Assembly (NCBI RefSeq): GCF_001742145.1
Contig: NZ_CP015749.1
Span: forward strand, 620,001 to 684,000
DNA: 64,000 nt
Direction of reading: 5' to 3'
From: Pectobacterium parmentieri
GTDB lineage: Bacteria; Pseudomonadota; Gammaproteobacteria; Enterobacterales; Enterobacteriaceae
Made by a program: the position numbers and the translations under genes. Positions 18,620-27,690 of this stretch are shown here, in pieces; within the stretch, counting starts at the first letter, position 1, and each line of letters begins with the position of its first letter. The notes below the pieces were generated by a model that was not told the origin of the DNA, ran no database searches, and saw only the letters and a list, made by a program, of their open reading frames with translations.

Positions 18620-21045
18620 TCTGGCGGTGGTTCTGGCGCGAATGGCGCTCTCCTTCCTTACTGATTGTCTGGTTGGCGTTAACGCTGGCGGTGGCCTGCG
18701 TGCTGGCGCTGGGGACAATCAGCGACCGCATGGAAAAAGGGCTTAGCCAGCAGAGCCGTGATTTTCTGGCGGGAGACCGCGTTCTGCGTGCATCGCGGCC
18801 TGTCGCAGAGACCTGGCTTTTGGAGGCGCAGCAGCGCGGGTTGACGCTCAGTCGGCAGATTTCTTTCATGACCATGACGTTTGCGGGCGATACGCCACAA
18901 CTGGCGCAGGTTAAGGCTACCGACCAGCGCTATCCGCTGTATGGCGATTTGCAGACGCGTCCTGAAGGGCTGCATGCCGAAGCGGGAACGGTGCTGGTCG
19001 CGCCGCGCCTGTTGGCGCTACTCGGGCTGAAAGTCGGTGACATGCTGGACGTCGGCGATACCTCGCTACGCATCAGCGGTGAGCTGATTCAGGAACCGGA
19101 TTCCGGTTTTAACCCGTTCGAAACCGCGCCGCGTATTCTGATGAATCTGGACGATGTCGAGAAAACAGGGGCGATTCAGCCGGGTGGCCGCATTACCTGG
19201 CGCTACATGTTTTCCGGCAATGAAAAACAAATTAGTGAGTTCAGTAACTTCATCAAGCCGCAGCTCAAGCCCGATCAGCGCTGGTATGGCATGGAGGATT
19301 CTGAAGGTGCGCTGAGCCAGTCGTTAAAGCGGTCGCAGCAGTTCCTGTTGCTGTCGGCTCTGTTGACGCTGCTGTTGTCTATCGCTGCTGTTGCGGTGGC
19401 GATGGGGCATTACTGCCGCAGCCGTTATGACTTGGTCGCTATCCTGAAAACGCTGGGCGCAGGCAAACAAGCGCTGAGGCGCTTAATCATCGGCCAATGG
19501 CTTTCCGTGCTTGGGCTGGCGGCGGTGTGTGGCAGTGCGCTTGGGCTGGGATTTGAGGCGCTGTTAATGAAAATGCTGGCGCCGGTGCTGCCCGCTGCAT
19601 TACCGGCATCCGGGCTGTGGCCGTGGGTATGGGCGCTGGGCTCGTTGGTGTTGATTTCGCTACTGGTTGGGCTGCGACCGTATCGACTGCTGCTGGCGAC
19701 ACAACCACTGCGCGTATTGCGTCAGGATGTGGTGGCGAACGTGTGGCCGCTGCGCTATTACCTGCCGATTGTTCTACTTATTGTCGTCGGCCTGCTAGCG
19801 GTGTTGTCCGGCGGCGGTGGACTGCTGTGGTCGCTGCTCGGCGGTGTGGCGGTGCTGTCACTACTGCTGGGTGTCATTGGTTGGGGAGGTCTGCTGCTGT
19901 TACGGCGTTTGACGGTGAAACGACTGGCGTTGCGTCTGGCGATTAATCGCCTGCTGCGTCAACCGTGGTCAACGCTCAGTCAACTGGCCGCGTTTTCACT
20001 TTCCTTCATGCTATTGGCGCTGCTGTTGGTGATGCGCGGTGATTTGTTGGAGCGCTGGCAGCAGCAGTTGCCACCGGGCAGTCCGAACTATTTCCTGCTG
20101 AATATCACAGCGGAACAGGTGCCGCAGGTGAGGGGATTCCTCTCTCAGAATAACGTGATGCCAGAGCAGTTCTTCCCGATTATTCGTGCGCGGCTGACGG
20201 AGATTAATCAACAGATTGCGACGGAAGTGATCCATGAGGACGATCCGGGCGGCAACACGGTGAACCGTGAACTGAACCTAACCTGGATGAACGGGATCCC
20301 GCAACACAATGTACTGGTGGAAGGGGAAGCACCCAAGGTAGGTGAAGTCTCGATGGAAGCGAAAGAAGCCAAAGAGATGGGTATCAAGATTGGCGATACG
20401 TTGACCTTTACCGGTGATACGCAGCCGTTTAGCGCCACGGTGACCAGTTTCCGTCAGGTGGATTGGGAAAGCCTGCGTCCGAACTTCTTCTTTATTTTCC
20501 CCGTAGGGGCGTTGGATAACCAGCCGCAATCCTGGCTGACCAGCTTCCGCTACGATGGCGACGAGAAGATGATGACGCAGTTAAATCGCCAGTTCCCGAC
20601 GGTGAGCGTACTGGATATCGGCAGTATTCTACGTCAGGTGGGGCAGGTCTTGCAGCAGGTAAGCCGTGCGCTGGAAATTATGGTCATTCTGGTGTTGTTC
20701 TGCGGTGTATTGCTGTTGCTGGCACAGATTCAGGTCGGGATGCGCCAGAGGCGTCAGGAACTGATGGTATACCGCACGCTGGGAGCAGGGTTACGTCTGC
20801 TGCGCACCACGCTATGGTGTGAATTTGCTGTTCTGGGTCTGGTGGCGGGAACCGCGGCGGCGATTGGCGCAGAATCGGCTCTGTGGCTGTTGCAGCGTAA
20901 GGTCTTTAACTTCGCCTGGGAACCGAATATCACGATGTGGATAACGCTGCCGTTAATCGCGGCGTTCCTCTTGTCGCTCTGCGGCGGCTGGCTGGGGCTA
21001 CGACTCTTACGCGGTAAAGCACTATTCCGGCAGTTTTCGGGTTAA
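18616..21045 (+). CDS. ybbP: ABC transporter permease YbbP
   Basis: An 809-residue permease with two FtsX/MacB-type units: membrane segments around residues 16-36, 240-265, 290-320 and 345-365, further hydrophobic segments at about 380-480, and three terminal helices (about 695-720, 745-770, 775-800) after a large extracytoplasmic region with the RQVDWESLRPNFFFIFP block typical of this family. With YbbA it forms an exporter or lipoprotein-extracting complex whose substrate is unknown; links to thioesterase TesA and to O-antigen or lipid handling are suggestions by neighbourhood only. The ATG overlaps the ybbA stop by four bases. Confidence 0.92.
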   Translation: MIWRWFWREWRSPSLLIVWLALTLAVACVLALGTISDRMEKGLSQQSRDFLAGDRVLRASRPVAETWLLEAQQRGLTLSRQISFMTMTFAGDTPQLAQVKATDQRYPLYGDLQTRPEGLHAEAGTVLVAPRLLALLGLKVGDMLDVGDTSLRISGELIQEPDSGFNPFETAPRILMNLDDVEKTGAIQPGGRITWRYMFSGNEKQISEFSNFIKPQLKPDQRWYGMEDSEGALSQSLKRSQQFLLLSALLTLLLSIAAVAVAMGHYCRSRYDLVAILKTLGAGKQALRRLIIGQWLSVLGLAAVCGSALGLGFEALLMKMLAPVLPAALPASGLWPWVWALGSLVLISLLVGLRPYRLLLATQPLRVLRQDVVANVWPLRYYLPIVLLIVVGLLAVLSGGGGLLWSLLGGVAVLSLLLGVIGWGGLLLLRRLTVKRLALRLAINRLLRQPWSTLSQLAAFSLSFMLLALLLVMRGDLLERWQQQLPPGSPNYFLLNITAEQVPQVRGFLSQNNVMPEQFFPIIRARLTEINQQIATEVIHEDDPGGNTVNRELNLTWMNGIPQHNVLVEGEAPKVGEVSMEAKEAKEMGIKIGDTLTFTGDTQPFSATVTSFRQVDWESLRPNFFFIFPVGALDNQPQSWLTSFRYDGDEKMMTQLNRQFPTVSVLDIGSILRQVGQVLQQVSRALEIMVILVLFCGVLLLLAQIQVGMRQRRQELMVYRTLGAGLRLLRTTLWCEFAVLGLVAGTAAAIGAESALWLLQRKVFNFAWEPNITMWITLPLIAAFLLSLCGGWLGLRLLRGKALFRQFSG

Positions 21046-21104
21046 AATTGCGTATAAGAATACGCCATTTTCTCTGAGACGAATTGCTATGCAAACACAG
21101 AGAA

Positions 21105-21419
21105 AGTTTCGTGCGCAGTACCGCCGCCACGTTTATGCAAAACCTTATAAGCGCCCGACGCAGGGCGCTCAAGCGCCGCAGCCCTGCGAACCCTAGCTTC
21201 TGGCATAAATTATGCCGCTACGCGGTTCCATCGGTGTTCATGACCGCTAACCGAGCCGCCAGTGACGCGTTTACTCGCCCCCATAAATGGGGCTCGCCCT
21301 TCGGGCCAGCACAAGTGCTGTTCAAAAACGCCTCTGACGTTTTTGTCCGACGCGGCACTGGCTTTCGCGACGTCCTGTCGCTCACTCGGCGGTCAAGCTC
21401 ACCGCTGCATAATTTTTGA
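21105..21419. repeat. Long dispersed repeat, copy 2
   Basis: Related to 15160-15403 by the same ordered blocks (AGTTTCGTGCGC ... GCCCGAC ... ATTATGCCGCTACGCGGTTCC ... GCATAATTTTT). It is about 70 bp longer because it also carries a piece of the shorter stem-loop family (GGGGCTCGCCCTTCGGGCC ... TTCAAAAACGC ... GTTTTTGTCCG, about 21290-21352). It fills the gap between ybbP and speG. No protein gene is visible here. Confidence 0.75.
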
Positions 21420-21452
21420 TGCCGGATAACAGAGGAAATCTATCTTTTTACC

Positions 21453-22028
21453 TTACTGGCTGATAGAACTTCCCGGTGCTTCGCCGCCGGTTCCTGTCAC
21501 GGTTTTGTGCTTCGCCAGATATTGATGTTGGAAAATGCACATGCGGATCGTGTTGCGATATTCACCGTTGATGAAGAACTCGTGGATCAGTTCGCCTTCT
21601 ACCTCAAATCCCAGCTTGCTGTAGATGTGGATCGCTTTGTTGTTTTCCTTGTCCACAATCAAATACAGCTTGTACAGATTCAATACCGAAAAGCCATAAT
21701 CCATTGCCAGCTTGGCCGCCACGCTGGCGTAGCCGCGACCTTGATAAGCCGGATCGATGATGATCTGAAATTCTGCACGCCGGTGGATATGGTTAATCTC
21801 CACCAGCTCAACCAGACCGACCTTGGTCTGCTCATGTTCAATAATGAAGCGTCGCTCGCTCTGGTCATGAATATGTTTGTCGTACAGATCGCTGAGTTCG
21901 ACAAAGGCCTCGTAAGGCTCTTCAAACCAATAACGCATCACACTGGCGTTATTATCTAATTGGTGAACAAAAGTGAGATCGTCTCGCTCCAGCGGTCGTA
22001 GCCGAACGAAATTGCTCGTACCGGACAT
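21453..22028 (-). CDS. speG: Spermidine N1-acetyltransferase SpeG
   Basis: GNAT-fold enzyme that acetylates spermidine and spermine to limit polyamine toxicity; a cytoplasmic dodecamer in E. coli. The sequence VKLRPLER-type start (here [11 protein letters not shown]), [20 protein letters not shown], the acetyl-CoA loop YQGRGYAS and [14 protein letters not shown] match E. coli SpeG almost throughout. At 191 residues it is five longer, with a different C-terminal tail ([11 protein letters not shown]). It faces away from the TonB-dependent receptor. The start ATG is preceded by a modest AAGGA-like site. Confidence 0.95.
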   Translation of the reverse strand: MSGTSNFVRLRPLERDDLTFVHQLDNNASVMRYWFEEPYEAFVELSDLYDKHIHDQSERRFIIEHEQTKVGLVELVEINHIHRRAEFQIIIDPAYQGRGYASVAAKLAMDYGFSVLNLYKLYLIVDKENNKAIHIYSKLGFEVEGELIHEFFINGEYRNTIRMCIFQHQYLAKHKTVTGTGGEAPGSSISQ

Positions 22029-22291
22029 AGTGAATCCTTAATTGATAAGAGAAACGTGAACCATTGTTGTTTGGGGCACGTGGCATGAGTATGCCAACGT
22101 TATTATATAGACGGGGAAGCGGGTGTTGAACTCTCAATATGGAATGAAAAACCGCAAGATGCTCTGTATCAGTCAGCACGCGGGTTTAAATGGTCTTCCT
22201 TGGTTTTTTCAGAATTTTAATGTATATACGTGAAAATTATTAGCATAAAAGACTTGTTTTTTGTGTTAGTTAAGTAAATTTACATTTACAC

Positions 22292-22310
22292 GATAATGGT
22301 AATCATTATC
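22292..22310 (+). promoter_or_regulatory. Fur box upstream of the TonB-dependent receptor
   Basis: GATAATGGTAATCATTATC matches the 19-base Fur consensus at 18 positions. It is centred 52 bp upstream of the receptor start codon. Iron repression by Fur is therefore expected. The rest of the 324-bp speG-receptor gap is AT-rich and shows nothing else I can name. Confidence 0.9.
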
Positions 22311-22352
22311 ATGGTGGCGAACTTGTAACCTTGCACACTTAAGGACACCACT

Positions 22353-24650
22353 GTGGTAATTAAAGTTAAATTTAACAAGTATCACTTATGCGCATGCATC
22401 CCAATGCTTTGTTCATATGAGAATTCGTATGCCAAAGAGGACATACCAACTAACGAGGATACTATGATTGTTAAAGCTTCCAGGGACGGAGGTGATGCAA
22501 AAAAAATAAAACGTGAAGACATAACCAGCATACGAAGAACAAATAACGCTGATGTTTTCGGTAATGAAACATCGTTGCAAATTAATAATTCCAGGAATGA
22601 AGCCGGAGCGATAGATGTTGGTATCCGTGGGCTCCAGGGAAACGGGCGCGTTCCTATTGTTATTGATGGTAGCCTTCAATCAACAAATACATGGCGAGGA
22701 TATCAGGGAAGTTCTGACCGGACTTATATCGATATTGACCTGATAAATTCGATTGATATAGAGAAGGGAGTGTCTAAGGGGAAATTTTCTGGTGGCGCAA
22801 TAGGCGGCACCATCAGGATGAAAACACTGTCCGCAGAAGATATTGTTCCTGCTGGTGAAAATCTTGGTTTCCTTTTCAAAGCGAGTACTTTTAACAACAA
22901 TCGTATACCTAATGTTTCTTCCGATGACGGAGAGCAATTAAGCTATACGCTGTCTAATGGTGTAAAAAATAGTCACTTTAATAATGGGTCGACAACCTTT
23001 GGTTTAGCCTATATCGATATGGATTTTGATTTTGTGTTTGCCCACAGCGATAGGGCTCAGGGAAATTATTTTGCAGGTAAGGGAGGGGCTGACAAATATA
23101 AAAAAGAATCTCCCATTTCACCTGGTCAGGAAGTCGTCAACACCAGTTATGAGAGTCATTCAAGCCTACTCAAAACGGGTTTCAATCTTAATCCCTACAA
23201 TAGAGTTGAGTTTAATTTCCGGCGGCATGAACAAAAAGCGGGAGAAGTTCTTGCTGCATATTGGTATAAATACAAAAAAGAAGATGCGAATGGTCATCAG
23301 ACGGAAAGAATGCCTCAATGGGGTTTAGGTTCAGCATTAGTTAATACTGCTGCGGCGAATTATACCTACAAACCAGATAACCTATTCGTTGATATGGATC
23401 TGGGGGTATGGTGGACAAAGGGACGTTTTGAACAGCGTAACGGAATCTCCGATAATGTACATGCAGTTAACGCAGGTCAATATTTGCACAGATTCAGCGA
23501 CGAGAGAGCAGGCTTCAATCTCGCGAATACATCATCGCTACCCACTACAGCTATTGACGTGACTTATGGATTAGAGTTTATGACGCAAAGGATCGTTCCC
23601 AGGAGCAAGAGATATCAGCCTGTCTGGCAGCCGGGGGGAATTATTCAAGGAGAGGAACTGCTCCCTGCGGCTCGAAATTCAAAAGGGGTCAGTAAGTCAT
23701 TGTTCGTTAACGCTGAGTATAACGGCGACGTCATTTCGATATTGACAGGGTGGCGGGGGCATGATTTTGAAGCAAACGATCTTAATGAACATAAAAAAAT
23801 AAACTATTCGGCCAAAAATGATTTTTTCGGTACGCTAACTTATCACCTGTCACGAAATATTGATATTTACACTAAATACTCTGACGCTTACAGAAATCCC
23901 AGTTTATTTGAAAGTTCGTCGTCAGGACAAACCTTCTCCTATAGTCCTAAGTTCCCGCTAAAGTCTGAGCATGCCAAGTCACTAGAGTTAGGTGTGGAAA
24001 TAAAAAAGAAAAATCTGTTGGTAACAGAAGATTCGGCTTCTCTTCGAATGGCTTATTTCAATAACAATATTAAGGACTACTTATCTCAGGGCGTTAATCC
24101 TAACAAGGAAACTGATACGGAGTCCTATATCATTATGAAAAACTATGACAGTTTTAAACTTTCCGGATATGAAATAGAAGCTAGTTACGACTCAAAATAT
24201 GTATTTGGTCGTATAGATACCACGTTGTATAACGCAACTGAACTCTGTTCAAGACATGAAATGACATTGAACGAACTGTCGTCTCCCTGTAATTCAGTTG
24301 GGTTTAACTGGAGTTTGTCACCATCAAGGATTCCGCCGAAAAAGAATCTGTCTACTTCCGTGGGGATCAAGTTGTTTGACCAGCGGCTACAATTAGGAAC
24401 TCGGATTCGTTATAACTCAGGGAAAGAGTATCCGACAAGTTGGTTGCAAGGCACTGCTGCTACACCTGTTGAAAGACAATACGCCTCTACAACCATTGAT
24501 TTGTTCGGGAAATATAATGTAGAGAAAAATATCAACGTATATTTTAATATTGATAACTTAACCAATCGCTATGCTTTCGATCCAGGTACGGTTATTTACA
24601 TGCCTATTCCAGGTAGGACATTTAGGTTAGGCGTAGAAGCTAAATTCTAA
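22353..24650 (+). CDS. TonB-dependent outer-membrane receptor, heme/hemoprotein type
   Basis: A 765-residue outer-membrane receptor. The TonB box is EDTMIVKAS near residue 36; the plug includes VGIRGLQGNGRVPIVIDG and IDIEKGVSKGKFSGGAIGGT; the barrel carries YRNPSLFES, similar to the FRAP-region motif of heme receptors, and ends in EAKF. The substrate is likely heme or a hemoprotein by this motif, but a siderophore is possible. Start is a GTG 7 bp after AAGGA. The signal peptide is unusual (CACIPMLCS core, SYA cleavage). The gene is clearly more AT-rich than its neighbours and has no heme-transport partner genes nearby, which points to acquisition as a single unit. It is under a Fur box. Confidence 0.85.
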   Translation: MVIKVKFNKYHLCACIPMLCSYENSYAKEDIPTNEDTMIVKASRDGGDAKKIKREDITSIRRTNNADVFGNETSLQINNSRNEAGAIDVGIRGLQGNGRVPIVIDGSLQSTNTWRGYQGSSDRTYIDIDLINSIDIEKGVSKGKFSGGAIGGTIRMKTLSAEDIVPAGENLGFLFKASTFNNNRIPNVSSDDGEQLSYTLSNGVKNSHFNNGSTTFGLAYIDMDFDFVFAHSDRAQGNYFAGKGGADKYKKESPISPGQEVVNTSYESHSSLLKTGFNLNPYNRVEFNFRRHEQKAGEVLAAYWYKYKKEDANGHQTERMPQWGLGSALVNTAAANYTYKPDNLFVDMDLGVWWTKGRFEQRNGISDNVHAVNAGQYLHRFSDERAGFNLANTSSLPTTAIDVTYGLEFMTQRIVPRSKRYQPVWQPGGIIQGEELLPAARNSKGVSKSLFVNAEYNGDVISILTGWRGHDFEANDLNEHKKINYSAKNDFFGTLTYHLSRNIDIYTKYSDAYRNPSLFESSSSGQTFSYSPKFPLKSEHAKSLELGVEIKKKNLLVTEDSASLRMAYFNNNIKDYLSQGVNPNKETDTESYIIMKNYDSFKLSGYEIEASYDSKYVFGRIDTTLYNATELCSRHEMTLNELSSPCNSVGFNWSLSPSRIPPKKNLSTSVGIKLFDQRLQLGTRIRYNSGKEYPTSWLQGTAATPVERQYASTTIDLFGKYNVEKNINVYFNIDNLTNRYAFDPGTVIYMPIPGRTFRLGVEAKF

Positions 24651-24772
24651 ATAATATATTTTTGGTAAAACAGAGTATTCCCTAATACGGCCTTAATACG
24701 ACAGAATACATGGTGAGAATTCTTGCGTTGGCGTGGAAAGAAATAAGTTGAGGGGAGTAAAGATTCAATGGA

Positions 24773-24801
24773 TCGTGAGGCTCCGCAGGAGAGCCTCACG
24801 A
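24773..24801. terminator. Hairpin between receptor gene and purN
   Basis: A perfect 11-bp stem TCGTGAGGCTC/GAGCCTCACGA with a 7-base loop between the two convergent genes. It lacks a T run on either side, so it may act as a transcript end-protector or Rho-dependent site rather than a classic terminator. Confidence 0.55.
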
Positions 24802-24823
24802 CTATGGCGAACTGACAGTACTA

Positions 24824-25459
24824 CTAGGCGGCATAACCCTGTGGAGGAATTCGCACGCTATCCAACCAGGCCTCATTATCACGCATCACCAGCCTGCCGT
24901 TCAGGAACCAGTTAATGACCATCGGATAAATCGTGTGCTCGTGCGTCTTAACGCGTTCACTTAGACTTTCTTCCGTATCGTCAGTAAATACAGGCACCTT
25001 CGCTTGCAGAATCAACGGGCCGCCGTCCAGTTCATCGGTGACAAAATGCACGGACGTGCCGTGTTCATTATCGCCATTTTCCAGCGCCTTGCGGTGCGTA
25101 TGCAGGCCAGGATATTTGGGCAGCAGAGAAGGGTGAATGTTCAACATTTTGCCTGCAAACGTTGCAACAAATTCCGGGCTAAGAATCCGCATGTAGCCTG
25201 CTAAGATCACGAGCGCCGGTTGATACTGTTCAATTTCGTTTGCTAATGCGGCATCAAATGCGGCACGGTCGGCAAAATCTTCAGGATTCAGGACGCACGT
25301 AGGGATCTCAGCATTCTGCGCACGTTCTAGTCCATAAGCCTCCGCATTATTACTGAATACGGCGGCAATCTTCCCTTTAAGGCGTCCGTTTTTACAGGCG
25401 TCAATCAACGCCTGTAAGTTGCTTCCATGACCTGAAATCAGCACAACGATGTTTTTCAT
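24824..25459 (-). CDS. purN: Phosphoribosylglycinamide formyltransferase PurN
   Basis: Transfers a formyl group from 10-formyltetrahydrofolate to GAR, the third step of purine synthesis. The 211-residue protein shows the phosphate loop ISGHGSNLQALID, the catalytic Asn and His in NIHPSLLPKYPG and the Asp in TDELDGGPLI. It follows purM with a one-base overlap of stop and start (TGATG), as expected for the purMN operon. Regulation is through the PurR site upstream of purM. Confidence 0.97.
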   Translation of the reverse strand: MKNIVVLISGHGSNLQALIDACKNGRLKGKIAAVFSNNAEAYGLERAQNAEIPTCVLNPEDFADRAAFDAALANEIEQYQPALVILAGYMRILSPEFVATFAGKMLNIHPSLLPKYPGLHTHRKALENGDNEHGTSVHFVTDELDGGPLILQAKVPVFTDDTEESLSERVKTHEHTIYPMVINWFLNGRLVMRDNEAWLDSVRIPPQGYAA

Positions 25460-26496
25460 CAGTTAATAACCACTGCGTCTCCGGCATCGGTTTGGGTAAT
25501 GACGCCGATTTTCCATGCGTTTTCGCCGCTGCTGTTGAGTAACGCAACGGCCTCGTCTGCCTGTTCGGCTGGCAGTGCGATGATCATACCAACACCGCAG
25601 TTGAAAGTACGATACATTTCGTGGCGGCTAACATTACCAGCCTGTTGCAGCCAGTTGAAGACCGCAGGCCATTGCCAACTGGATTCGTCGATAGTTGCCT
25701 GCATACCTTCTGGCAGCACGCGTGGGATATTTTCCCAGAAGCCGCCGCCGGTCAGGTGAGAAATCGCGTGGACATCCACTTTCTCAATTAGGGACAGCAC
25801 GGATTTTACATAGATTTTGGTCGGTGCCAGCAGGTGGTCGGCCAGCGGTTTGCCTTCCAGTTCGAACTGCTCTGGATTGGTTTTGCTGACTTCAAGCACT
25901 TTGCGCACCAAAGAATAGCCGTTTGAGTGCGGGCCGCTTGCCGCGAGGGCAACGAGAACATCGCCGTGCTGAACTTTGCTACCGTCAATGATTTCTGATT
26001 TTTCTACGACACCGACGCAGAAGCCAGCAACATCGTAGTCTTCACCGTGATACATGCCCGGCATTTCGGCGGTTTCACCACCGACCAGCGCACAGCCTGA
26101 TTGCTTACAGCCTTCCGCGATACCGGTAATCACGCTGGCAGCGGTGTCGACATCCAGCTTACCCGTTGCGTAATAATCGAGGAAGAACAGCGGCTCAGCA
26201 CCCTGAACGACCAGGTCGTTCACGCACATCGCAACCAGATCGATACCAATCGTATCGTGGCGCTTCAGGTCCATTGCCAGGCGCAGTTTGGTGCCGACTC
26301 CATCAGTGCCGGAAACCAGAATCGGTTCGCGGTATTTTTGCGGTAAGGCGCACAAGGCACCGAAACCACCCAATCCACCCATAACTTCCGGGCGACGGGT
26401 CTGTTTCACTACACCTTTGATTCGGTCTACCAATGCATTACCTGCATCGATATCCACGCCTGCGTCTTTATAGCTGAGAGAGGTTTTGTCGGTCAC
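25459..26496 (-). CDS. purM: Phosphoribosylformylglycinamidine cyclo-ligase PurM
   Basis: ATP-dependent AIR synthetase, the fifth step of purine synthesis. The GTG at 26496 (8 bp after GGGGA) gives 345 residues, identical in length to E. coli PurM and starting with the same [16 protein letters not shown]. Conserved ATP and substrate blocks include [32 protein letters not shown] and [12 protein letters not shown] longer frame to 26532 has no family support. It is divergent from upp, with a PurR box in the shared spacer. Confidence 0.97.
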   Translation of the reverse strand: MTDKTSLSYKDAGVDIDAGNALVDRIKGVVKQTRRPEVMGGLGGFGALCALPQKYREPILVSGTDGVGTKLRLAMDLKRHDTIGIDLVAMCVNDLVVQGAEPLFFLDYYATGKLDVDTAASVITGIAEGCKQSGCALVGGETAEMPGMYHGEDYDVAGFCVGVVEKSEIIDGSKVQHGDVLVALAASGPHSNGYSLVRKVLEVSKTNPEQFELEGKPLADHLLAPTKIYVKSVLSLIEKVDVHAISHLTGGGFWENIPRVLPEGMQATIDESSWQWPAVFNWLQQAGNVSRHEMYRTFNCGVGMIIALPAEQADEAVALLNSSGENAWKIGVITQTDAGDAVVIN

Positions 26497-26609
26497 TGCT
26501 GAGTCCCCACGAAGGTTACGGATTATATTCATAAAACACGGTATTCATAAAACACGGTATTTAGCAAATATATTGTGGTAAAAATAATGCGCGCTAATTC
26601 TAACAGTGT

Positions 26610-26625
26610 AGGCAATCGTTTGCGA
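26610..26625 (-). promoter_or_regulatory. PurR box upstream of purMN
   Basis: AGGCAATCGTTTGCGA contains GCAATCGTTTGC, one base from the palindrome GCAAACGTTTGC recognised by PurR. It lies 115 bp upstream of the purM start, as expected for purine-repressed purMN. Confidence 0.85.
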
Positions 26626-26727
26626 GTGATGAGTCATCGGCTGGCTATTTTTCGTTGATGACGACAATTTCTCTCCTCGGTTGATCTGGATCAGGCTTAA
26701 TCATATGGCGCTAAGTAAAAAAGGCGG

Positions 26728-26748
26728 TATAATCCCGCGATTTTTTTT
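26728..26748 (+). promoter_or_regulatory. upp promoter with UTP-sensitive start region
   Basis: A perfect TATAAT (26728-26733) is followed by CCCGC and then GATTTTTTTT (26739-26748). In E. coli the upp transcript begins at a GA followed by a T run, and high UTP causes slippage (reiterative addition of U) that aborts transcription. The same arrangement here suggests the same control. The -35 region is weak. Confidence 0.75.
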
Positions 26749-26750
26749 AC

Positions 26751-26822
26751 GACGGGCTCTCGTGCCCGCCGCCCTGCGGGCCGCCGCAAGCGGTGTTTAA
26801 AACGCGCTTAGCGTTTTTGTCC
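26751..26822. repeat. Dispersed stem-loop repeat in the upp leader
   Basis: GACGGGCTCTCGTGCCCGCCGC...CGGGCCGCCGCAAGCGG and TTTAAAACGC...GCGTTTTTGTCCG form several stem-loops and match, in reverse orientation, the unit at 33011-33150. It lies wholly inside the predicted 5' leader of upp. The last stem, AAAACGC/GCGTTTT followed by T residues, looks like a weak attenuator. Confidence 0.7.
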
Positions 26823-26848
26823 GTCCACTAGCCGATGGGGAGAGAATG

Positions 26849-27475
26849 ATGAAGATCGTCGAGGTGAAACACCCACTTGTCAAACACAAACTGGGTTTGA
26901 TGCGTGAGAACGATATTAGCACTAAGCGCTTTCGCGAACTGGCTTCCGAAGTGGGAAGTTTGTTGACTTACGAAGCGACGGCCGATCTGGCTACCGAAAA
27001 AGTCACCATTGATGGCTGGTGCGGTCCGGTTGAAGTCGACCAGATTAAAGGCAAGAAAATTACTGTCGTACCGATTCTGCGTGCAGGGTTGGGGATGATG
27101 GAAGGCGTACTGGAGAATGTCCCTAGTGCGCGTATCAGCGTTGTCGGCATCTACCGTAATGAAGAAACGCTGGAACCTGTTCCTTACTTCCAGAAGCTGG
27201 TTTCCAATATCGAAGAGCGCATGGCGCTGGTTGTTGACCCAATGTTGGCGACCGGTGGTTCAATGATTGCGACGATCGATCTGCTGAAAAAAGCAGGTTG
27301 CCACAGTATTAAGGTACTGGTATTGGTCGCGGCTCCAGAAGGGATTGCCGCATTGGAGAAAGCTCACCCGGATATCGAGCTTTATACCGCATCCATTGAT
27401 AAAGGTCTCAACGAGCAAGGTTACATCATGCCGGGCCTGGGCGATGCGGGCGATAAAATATTTGGTACGAAATAA
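26849..27475 (+). CDS. upp: Uracil phosphoribosyltransferase Upp
   Basis: Salvages uracil to UMP using PRPP. The second of two adjacent ATGs gives 208 residues, the E. coli length, with a GGGGAG ribosome site at 6 bp. The PRPP-binding motif [10 protein letters not shown] and the uracil-binding C-terminal [27 protein letters not shown] stretch are intact. It is followed by a strong terminator and then uraA, the cognate permease, so read-through may couple salvage and uptake. Confidence 0.97.
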   Translation: MKIVEVKHPLVKHKLGLMRENDISTKRFRELASEVGSLLTYEATADLATEKVTIDGWCGPVEVDQIKGKKITVVPILRAGLGMMEGVLENVPSARISVVGIYRNEETLEPVPYFQKLVSNIEERMALVVDPMLATGGSMIATIDLLKKAGCHSIKVLVLVAAPEGIAALEKAHPDIELYTASIDKGLNEQGYIMPGLGDAGDKIFGTK

Positions 27476-27480
27476 TAGGT

Positions 27481-27508
27481 AAGCCGACGTGATAGTCGGC
27501 TTTTTTTT
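27481..27508 (+). terminator. Intrinsic terminator after upp
   Basis: Stem AAGCCGAC/GTCGGCTT (8 bp) with loop GTGATA and an eight-base T run, starting 5 bp after the upp stop. Confidence 0.92.
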
Positions 27509-27690
27509 GGTACGAACCTAAGTATTTCCTATGGTTCGCCACAGCCTGTATTACGTCACACGCGGTTCTTTTATTACATCAGCAGTCACATCATCCTGCT
27601 TCACTACGGTGGGGCGGGATGAGTCTGGCTGTGATAATAAGTGTGGGTCTACCTGCACACATAAATAGCAACACTACAGAGGATATGAAG

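Noticed and set aside
24733..24915. A 60-codon plus-strand frame after the TonB-dependent receptor
   Set aside because: It covers the intergenic hairpin and the end of purN; no ribosome site or similarity.
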